From a virus: DNA of 25,584 nt. The position numbers and the translations under genes are program-made. The stretch lies in IMG/VR virus record IMGVR_UViG_3300030450_001527, positions 1-25,584 of that record; one strand, written 5' to 3'. Within the stretch, counting starts at the first letter, position 1. Every line of letters starts with the position of its first letter. A model generated the notes under the pieces. That model was given only the letters and a program-made list of their open reading frames with translations, was not told where the DNA came from and ran no database searches. This document shows, piece by piece, positions 20,213-25,584 of the stretch.

Positions 20213-21237
20213 GCTTTATACAACTCATTAACAGCTTCTTGTGGCACAAGAGAAGTGACACCTGACCCAAAAACAGGGAACATTAAATTACCATATTGTT
20301 GGTAAGGGTTAGTGAAGTTTTGGTTTTTAATGTTGTTTGAGTAACCACCACCAAATATATTATCCATTTGAAATTGAACATCTGCAGGTGTTGAGTATGT
20401 GTTTTGATAAGAAACATTCGGTATACCGTATTGTCCTTGACTATTTCCATAGTTAGCTACTTGTTGATTAGGTGTTTGAGCACGTCGGCTTATGTATTCC
20501 CCTGCTTGTAAACCAGATTGTTGCCCTTGTGGGCTTGAAGCATTATACACAGGCATATTTTGTTGTGCTGCTGCTTGTGCGTCTTCATCATTCTGAACTA
20601 AGAATTTTAAAAATGTGTCGTTGTATTGTTGATTAAGTTTAGCTAAATCATTGCCTGTGGTGGGTGTTAAAGTTGGGTTAACAACTGAATTTATCTCTTC
20701 GTCAGTAAGACCAGCGTCCGTACCTGTAATCAAATTCATATCTTCCGCTGCTGCTGGTGGAAGGACAACTTGAGGTAAACTACCTATACCAGATGTATCT
20801 ACTACTGGAGGAGCTGGTGTTGGAGATGGTGTTGGAGATGGAACTACTTCAGTAGCTACTTCATCACTTACTACTTCTTCAACTGGATCTTCAACAGGAG
20901 CACTAGGCATAACTGGTGCTATAGTTTCAACTTCATCCACTACCTCTTCCTCTTCAACTGGATCTTCAACTGGATCTGTAAACACGGTTGGTATACCAAA
21001 CATTTGGTCTTTTAACCCAGCTAATATGTCGTTATAGTTTAAAGTAACTCCAGGAATAGCTCCTAGACCACCACCTAAATCTATACTAGGCGTAGTAAAA
21101 GATCCGTCACCAGAAAACATAGGAATGCCTTCTTTAGACATATTAAGTATTTCTGCAGCTTGTTCTCTAGTTAATGGTGAACCACCGTCTTGCATACGCA
21201 TTAGGGGTTGGTTTTTAAATCTATCGTAAATACTCAT
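20209..21237 (-). CDS. Probable virion-associated protein with Pro/Glu/Val-rich repeats (342 aa)
   Basis: The protein starts with MRMQDGGSPLTREQAAEIL, a pattern I know from marine phage late proteins. Residues about 85-150 are low-complexity: DPVEDPVEEEE, VEDPVEEVVSDEV, then PSPTPSPTPAP. The rest is Gln/Asn/Tyr-rich (QQYNDTF, GNSQGQYG, NPYQQYG) without membrane segments. The acidic repeat plus Pro-Thr hinge looks like a flexible linker between two folded parts. It is the last of three co-directional large genes, and a structural or internal virion role is inferred from them alone. No catalytic motif is visible. Its stop overlaps that of the SNF2 helicase, with no terminator between them. Confidence 0.6.
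   Translation of the reverse strand: MSIYDRFKNQPLMRMQDGGSPLTREQAAEILNMSKEGIPMFSGDGSFTTPSIDLGGGLGAIPGVTLNYNDILAGLKDQMFGIPTVFTDPVEDPVEEEEVVDEVETIAPVMPSAPVEDPVEEVVSDEVATEVVPSPTPSPTPAPPVVDTSGIGSLPQVVLPPAAAEDMNLITGTDAGLTDEEINSVVNPTLTPTTGNDLAKLNQQYNDTFLKFLVQNDEDAQAAAQQNMPVYNASSPQGQQSGLQAGEYISRRAQTPNQQVANYGNSQGQYGIPNVSYQNTYSTPADVQFQMDNIFGGGYSNNIKNQNFTNPYQQYGNLMFPVFGSGVTSLVPQEAVNELYKA
20816..20970. repeat. Coding repeats in the 342 aa protein gene
   Basis: A 20-base exact repeat occupies 20876-20895 and 20951-20970 and encodes the two acidic VEDPVEE-type copies. A 12-base unit is in perfect tandem at 20816-20827 and 20828-20839 and encodes PSPTPSPTP. These are slippage-prone and may vary in copy number between relatives. 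Confidence 0.85.
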
Positions 21238-21238
21238 A

Positions 21239-23452
21239 TTAATAATTATACTTTAATTCTATTAGTGGGCTACCGCCTTTGTTCATTTCTAACCCTTCTA
21301 AATCTAACCCTTCTAAATCTATACTCACGTCAGGAGTGTCTATAGGTAACGCACTCGGTTGGTCTGGTTCTGCTTTACTAGTAGTGCCATCTTCTTGTCC
21401 ATAAAATCTGGCTAATGCTCTAGCTGCAACTTTAAATTCAGAATCTATAAGACCGTCTTTACCAAATAATTTAATTTCTGGAGCTATAACACCTTTTTCT
21501 AAACGTTCCCCACGTTGTATTCTTTTGTATAGTTTTTCTGGATTTAAAATCATGTCTTCAAAACTGCCTTTCCTTACAGAACGTCTTACTTGATTAATAG
21601 CAGTAATAACCCTACCAGGACGAGTAAAGATTCCGACGTATGCCCTTGCTAAACCTGTCGTAACTTTCATTAATTCATCATCACCTATTTTACCACCGAC
21701 AGATTCGATATTTATATCCTTAATGATTTTATTGTATGTTTTTAAACCGTCCACAAACTCATCACCAAACACAACTTTTAAACCCTCTCCATGTTGCTTG
21801 AGATATTTATCTATAGCTGCAGGATTACTGCTGCCTTTTTCCACAAAGTCTCTATAGATTAATTTTTGAAATTCACCAATAGAATCTTCTGGTAAAACTT
21901 TTAATAACGTTTGTGTATTACTTATTCTAGCATCTTTCCATATTTCATCAAACAATGCTTCTGGTTCATTTCGATTCATAGCACTTTTTAATTTAAAAGC
22001 TAGAGCTTTTTCATCTGTAGGTAAGTTTTTTATATCTTCTAAGTCAACATCATTTATAATTCTATTACCGAAACTTTGTTTTAATACAACAGGATCACCT
22101 AAATCAAGTACAACAGGATCTACCCCAGTTTGTTCAAAAACATCGTCGTATCCTTTATTTATAACATTTTGTTGACCAATCATTTGTCTTTCAACGTCCA
22201 CTGCTGAATCAACTGACAAATCTACTTCTCTTTGTAGTATACCTCTTTGTCCTGTTGTTCCTACATCACTCATCCCCATTATTTGTGGAGTTGTGAGAGT
22301 ATCAATTACCTGTGCTGCTGGACCTGAACCAGCCGTCTTTATATCTTGAGCTGTTTCCCAAGCGTTTTTAAAAGTCTCTTTGTCTATACCTATACTGATA
22401 GGGTTAGCCCCCATAAATTTAGCAAAAGTTGCAAACGCTGCATTACCACCTAATGACCAAGCACCCACAACTTTAGAATCATCCATAGCTGTCTGCATTA
22501 TTTTTTCAGGTGTGTAGGTTTCGTCTAATACGCCACGTTCTTTTAAACCTTTCAAGTTTTGATATCGCCACAAGAAATGAGCCATGGTCTCGCCAGCTAC
22601 CGTAAAAGTTAGTGGTGCAGCTAACGTACCAGCTGTAGCACCTGCTGCTGTACCTGCTAATTGAAAAAATCCACTGTCTGTCATCGCAGTTGAAGCACCT
22701 AAACCTAAAACAGCTCCAGTACCACCCCCCTGTACTCTACCTACCGAACTACCATAACCAAACCCTGCTAATCCTGCTGCAATCTCTAAAGATAAAGGTT
22801 GCATAACTGCTGTAACATCTGCCCAATCAATACCTGGAGGAGAAACAAATTGTTTAGTATTAGTTTCTGGGTCTGTGTAAATTACTCTATTAGTACGTGG
22901 CTCTAGTTGTATGTTTAAATCTTCTAACGGTACATTAGGGTAAGCCTCTTTTAATAAAACTTTTAACCCTCTGTCTCGTTGGTCAGCTGGTAAATATGCT
23001 GCATCTTTTTGTACTTGATACGGTGCACCTTTGTCTACTTCTATACCAGCACGTTCTGCAGCGTCTATCTCAGCTGTACGAGGAGAAAAGAGTTCGCCTA
23101 AATTTAAACCGAATGCTTGTTGGTCTTTCCTAAGTGGTTGATCACCAGGAGTACCAAACCGTATGAGATCTCTTACAGCGTCGATTGGGTTTAAGTTTAA
23201 ATATCTGTCTCTCATACTATTAGGTGCACCAACTATGGTATCTATAGTATCTGGGCTGAGATTAGGAAATTTATCTAATAGATAATTTTTTACGTCAGGA
23301 GAAAGTAATTCTCTTTTTTGTGTTTTAGGACCATAGTATCCAGGAGACACGGTCGCTTGACCACTGCCCATGGGGGCTGTAGGTATAGGTTGTTGAAGTA
23401 ATAGTTTTTCGTCTATTACCTCATCAATATCTATAATATCATTTTGTGCCAT
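21239..23452 (-). CDS. Large hypothetical protein (737 aa), probable internal virion or structural protein
   Basis: The N-terminal 210 residues are soluble and contain DLIRFGTPGDQPLR. Residues about 214-296 are Gly/Ala-rich and hydrophobic (EIAAGLAGFGYGSS, GGGTGAVLGLGAS, FQLAGTAAGATAGTLAAPLT), the type of segment that can enter a membrane. The remaining 440 residues are helical and charged. The C-terminus has the short repeat DLEGLDLEGLEM. A large protein with one Gly/Ala-rich hydrophobic stretch is a common look for ejected internal virion proteins, such as those forming a conduit through the cell envelope. That comparison is inference. It lies 1 base from the 342 aa gene and 2 bases from the next upstream gene, in one late transcript. 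Confidence 0.6.
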   Translation of the reverse strand: MAQNDIIDIDEVIDEKLLLQQPIPTAPMGSGQATVSPGYYGPKTQKRELLSPDVKNYLLDKFPNLSPDTIDTIVGAPNSMRDRYLNLNPIDAVRDLIRFGTPGDQPLRKDQQAFGLNLGELFSPRTAEIDAAERAGIEVDKGAPYQVQKDAAYLPADQRDRGLKVLLKEAYPNVPLEDLNIQLEPRTNRVIYTDPETNTKQFVSPPGIDWADVTAVMQPLSLEIAAGLAGFGYGSSVGRVQGGGTGAVLGLGASTAMTDSGFFQLAGTAAGATAGTLAAPLTFTVAGETMAHFLWRYQNLKGLKERGVLDETYTPEKIMQTAMDDSKVVGAWSLGGNAAFATFAKFMGANPISIGIDKETFKNAWETAQDIKTAGSGPAAQVIDTLTTPQIMGMSDVGTTGQRGILQREVDLSVDSAVDVERQMIGQQNVINKGYDDVFEQTGVDPVVLDLGDPVVLKQSFGNRIINDVDLEDIKNLPTDEKALAFKLKSAMNRNEPEALFDEIWKDARISNTQTLLKVLPEDSIGEFQKLIYRDFVEKGSSNPAAIDKYLKQHGEGLKVVFGDEFVDGLKTYNKIIKDINIESVGGKIGDDELMKVTTGLARAYVGIFTRPGRVITAINQVRRSVRKGSFEDMILNPEKLYKRIQRGERLEKGVIAPEIKLFGKDGLIDSEFKVAARALARFYGQEDGTTSKAEPDQPSALPIDTPDVSIDLEGLDLEGLEMNKGGSPLIELKYNY

Positions 23453-23454
23453 TA

Positions 23455-25584
23455 TTAATTACTTGTTTTTGTTTGTTGTGCTTTGTTGTAAAAAATTCTA
23501 AAAGCATTAAATTCCTCTTCGGATAAATGCAGTTTTAATTGATCAAAATAGCTACTTAGATATTGATCATCATTAGAATAATACTCGTATTTATTAATCA
23601 TATCTCTGTATGTACCCATGATCGGGTTACTATCTAATAAAGTATAATCTTTAGTGAGCCCATACTGTACTCCAACTGGGCTATCCATACCTATCCTAGC
23701 ATTAAATTCTACAACTCCAGGAACATTTTCTTCACCGCTTGCATCAGCCACAAATGTGTTTGTGTTTGTAAAATCGCTAGCAGTCCTAGTTTGACCGTAC
23801 ACATAAGTGCCTTGGTACAACTCTTCGTACTTATTAAGTTCCGCTAATGTTTTATTTACGTCTGCTATTAAAGCATCTTGTGCTGCTTTATCTGGTTGAC
23901 CACTAGCGTCTGTAATTTTTCGTAAATTAGTAGGTTTGATTAATTGATTTAAACTGTTTCTATTTCTTGCTATCGTTTTGCGTCTAAAACTATTACTTAT
24001 TTCCATAAACGCTTGTAATGTTTTAGCATTACCACCTTGAATACCAACAAAAGAAATCATTTCTCTATCTGAAATAGCCCTTAAATCTGTAGTACCTTTT
24101 CCTCCATAAGCTGCAGCACCTACTAAAGCTAAGTCAAATAATGCTGCTTCTAATGCATCTCCAACTACACCAGCGTCTTCAAAAAATTTAGCTAATCCTG
24201 TGCGGTTTCCTTCTGTTCCTAAAAACTTTTTAAACTCCTCAGAACCAAGAACTTTGGCTCTCATCTCATCTATAGAAGCACCTTGCTTACCGTCTACAAC
24301 ATACGTACCATACTCAGTAAAAGCATTACGGAAGCCTTCAAAATTAATTCTAAGAGAATCTCCTATTTTTGCTGCAGCACCAACTAAATTATTAAAAGGT
24401 ATGTTTTGTTGGTTAGGATTAGCTGTTAAATAATCTGTGAGTATACGGTCTGTTTCTGCTGCCGAAGTAAAGTAGTTAGTAGTTGCTTGTTGAATGCCTG
24501 TGGCTTTTTCTACTAAATCATCATACGCTTTAGTTCCTCTTCTTTCTCTTTGTCTCTGCAAACCTGCACTACCTGAAGTAAACTCCGTTGTTCCATCTGC
24601 TCCTATAAACATACTTATACCTGAATCATCCATGTAGAGATCAGGGTTATCTAAAATTTGTTGGTCGGTAACAAAAACGCCTTCACCTGATTCTTTATTG
24701 ATAACATATTTTGGTGAGCCTGAAGTTGGAGCAAAACTTGTAGTGAAACCATCTTTATTTAATTTTTCCATTCCTGCTGGTGTTAACCAACGTTGTGGTT
24801 GTTTTTCTCCGTCTTTAAAAATGTTGTACAATTTTAAATTTGTTGGGTCTTTGTGCCCTTCTCTCAATGTCGCCCCACCTTGTTTAGCAGGATCCCAAGC
24901 GTTTATACTATCTTGATCTATTAAAACATGACTAATTCCACCACCAGGAGAATAAATACTCATGGCTTGGACATCTGCATTTTTAGCAGGTCTTATTTTT
25001 CCTTGAAATTCTTCTCGCCCAGCGTAATAATTAAATTCTGCATCAGATAAAGGCACAGTTGATTTATCGATAAAATTACCAGTGTTACTTATATCATACA
25101 TTTTAGGAGCTTCTAAATTTGTTTTCCTTAATGCTGCGTTGATTGCTGCTTTATTTTTAAAGTCTAACATACCGAACTGCATTACTAAGTTATTGTAGTC
25201 TTGATATTTTGCTATCTCCTCAGCTCGTAATTCTTTTTTATATTGTAGTTCACCAGATTTTTTAGCTGTAAAATAAGCTAAAGCACTTTCACTCAATGCT
25301 GTGCCCCAATCCTCTCCTTCAGTACCAGATTTAATTAAAGCACTACCTAACATTAACCACGGCAGACCTTTGTCTGGCTCTGGTAAGTCGTCTGGGTATT
25401 TTAGTTTGCCGTGTAATATGTCTGCTGCTTCGTAAATTTGATCCATATCAAAATCTGTAGGATCTGACGCTAGTATTTCACCTTTTGTTTTTATAATGTT
25501 TTTTACATCTGCTACATTACCAGAAGCTAACATTTCAGCAGCATCAATTTGCCCTGTCTCTTGTCTTTTGTTTAATATGGGTTG
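23455..25584 (-). CDS. Large hypothetical protein, 5'-truncated at the window edge; probable virion protein
   Basis: The frame stays open from its stop at 23455 to the right edge. The codons before the first internal Met (25533) read ILNKRQETGQIDAAEMLASG without a stop, so the true start probably lies outside the window. At least 709 residues are present. Most is soluble and helical, with segments FNYYAGREEFQGKIRPA, YSPGGGISHVLID and a hydrophobic Ala-rich stretch ALEAALFDLALVGAAAYGG. A C-terminal helical region contains LSEEEFNAFRIFYNKA. No enzyme motif was found. It is the first of three tightly packed co-directional large genes, which suggests a late structural cluster continuing beyond the window. 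Confidence 0.6.
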   Translation of the reverse strand, partial: QPILNKRQETGQIDAAEMLASGNVADVKNIIKTKGEILASDPTDFDMDQIYEAADILHGKLKYPDDLPEPDKGLPWLMLGSALIKSGTEGEDWGTALSESALAYFTAKKSGELQYKKELRAEEIAKYQDYNNLVMQFGMLDFKNKAAINAALRKTNLEAPKMYDISNTGNFIDKSTVPLSDAEFNYYAGREEFQGKIRPAKNADVQAMSIYSPGGGISHVLIDQDSINAWDPAKQGGATLREGHKDPTNLKLYNIFKDGEKQPQRWLTPAGMEKLNKDGFTTSFAPTSGSPKYVINKESGEGVFVTDQQILDNPDLYMDDSGISMFIGADGTTEFTSGSAGLQRQRERRGTKAYDDLVEKATGIQQATTNYFTSAAETDRILTDYLTANPNQQNIPFNNLVGAAAKIGDSLRINFEGFRNAFTEYGTYVVDGKQGASIDEMRAKVLGSEEFKKFLGTEGNRTGLAKFFEDAGVVGDALEAALFDLALVGAAAYGGKGTTDLRAISDREMISFVGIQGGNAKTLQAFMEISNSFRRKTIARNRNSLNQLIKPTNLRKITDASGQPDKAAQDALIADVNKTLAELNKYEELYQGTYVYGQTRTASDFTNTNTFVADASGEENVPGVVEFNARIGMDSPVGVQYGLTKDYTLLDSNPIMGTYRDMINKYEYYSNDDQYLSSYFDQLKLHLSEEEFNAFRIFYNKAQQTKTSN

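Overview
The window looks like part of the genome of an AT-rich, tailed double-stranded DNA phage, probably marine. It carries a phage-type small terminase subunit, a family A DNA polymerase, an archaeo-eukaryotic-type primase, phage-typical small genes (DUF932, DUF7220-like, DUF1289) and very tight gene packing with many ATGA and TAATG stop/start overlaps. No ribosomal genes, tRNAs, integrase, repressor or insertion sequence were recognised. The AT-rich composition and gene set suggest an AT-rich marine bacterial host (SAR11-like hosts are plausible), but the sequence does not prove the host.

Layout. Positions 1-624 are non-coding, closed by stops in every frame, and hold repeats and a nested inverted repeat. 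From 625 to 18393 every gene is on the minus strand, so transcription runs leftward from about 18.4 kb. In transcription order the genes are: three genes of the ssDNA-handling group (103 aa, 177 aa coiled coil, 260 aa SSB-like); the primase, which has a TTG start and a long hairpin upstream; a UvrD-like helicase; a four-gene block with DNA-modification signatures (165 aa phage family, HMUDK-type hypermodification protein, TET-associated-type glycosyltransferase, ThyA-family enzyme, with a small coiled-coil ORF between the last two); a Cas4/RecB-like nuclease; a 109 aa protein; a 30 aa membrane peptide; DNA polymerase A; an HTH protein, a DUF1289 protein, an AT-hook protein and a thermonuclease; a DUF932 protein; a run of small hypothetical proteins including a ribbon-helix-helix protein; the small terminase subunit; a DUF7220-like membrane protein; and two 2-oxoglutarate/Fe(II) oxygenases separated by a 58 aa ORF.

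At 18394-18766 lies a non-coding divergent region with hairpins and repeated ACCTATT/TAATAGG motifs. The only plus-strand gene, an SNF2-type helicase (18767-20212), leaves it rightward. It meets, tail to tail with a 4-base overlap, a second leftward block (20209 to the right edge) of three large proteins that look like late virion or internal proteins. The last of these is cut by the window edge.

Together the genes form a replication module (primase, two helicases, SSB-like protein, nuclease, polymerase with Leu at the position equivalent to E. coli Phe762). A probable thymine or pyrimidine hypermodification module (ThyA-family enzyme, glycosyltransferase, HMUDK-helical protein) is embedded in it. 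I regard that module as the most interesting system here. No DnaB- or T7 gp4-type replicative helicase and no large terminase are present in the window.
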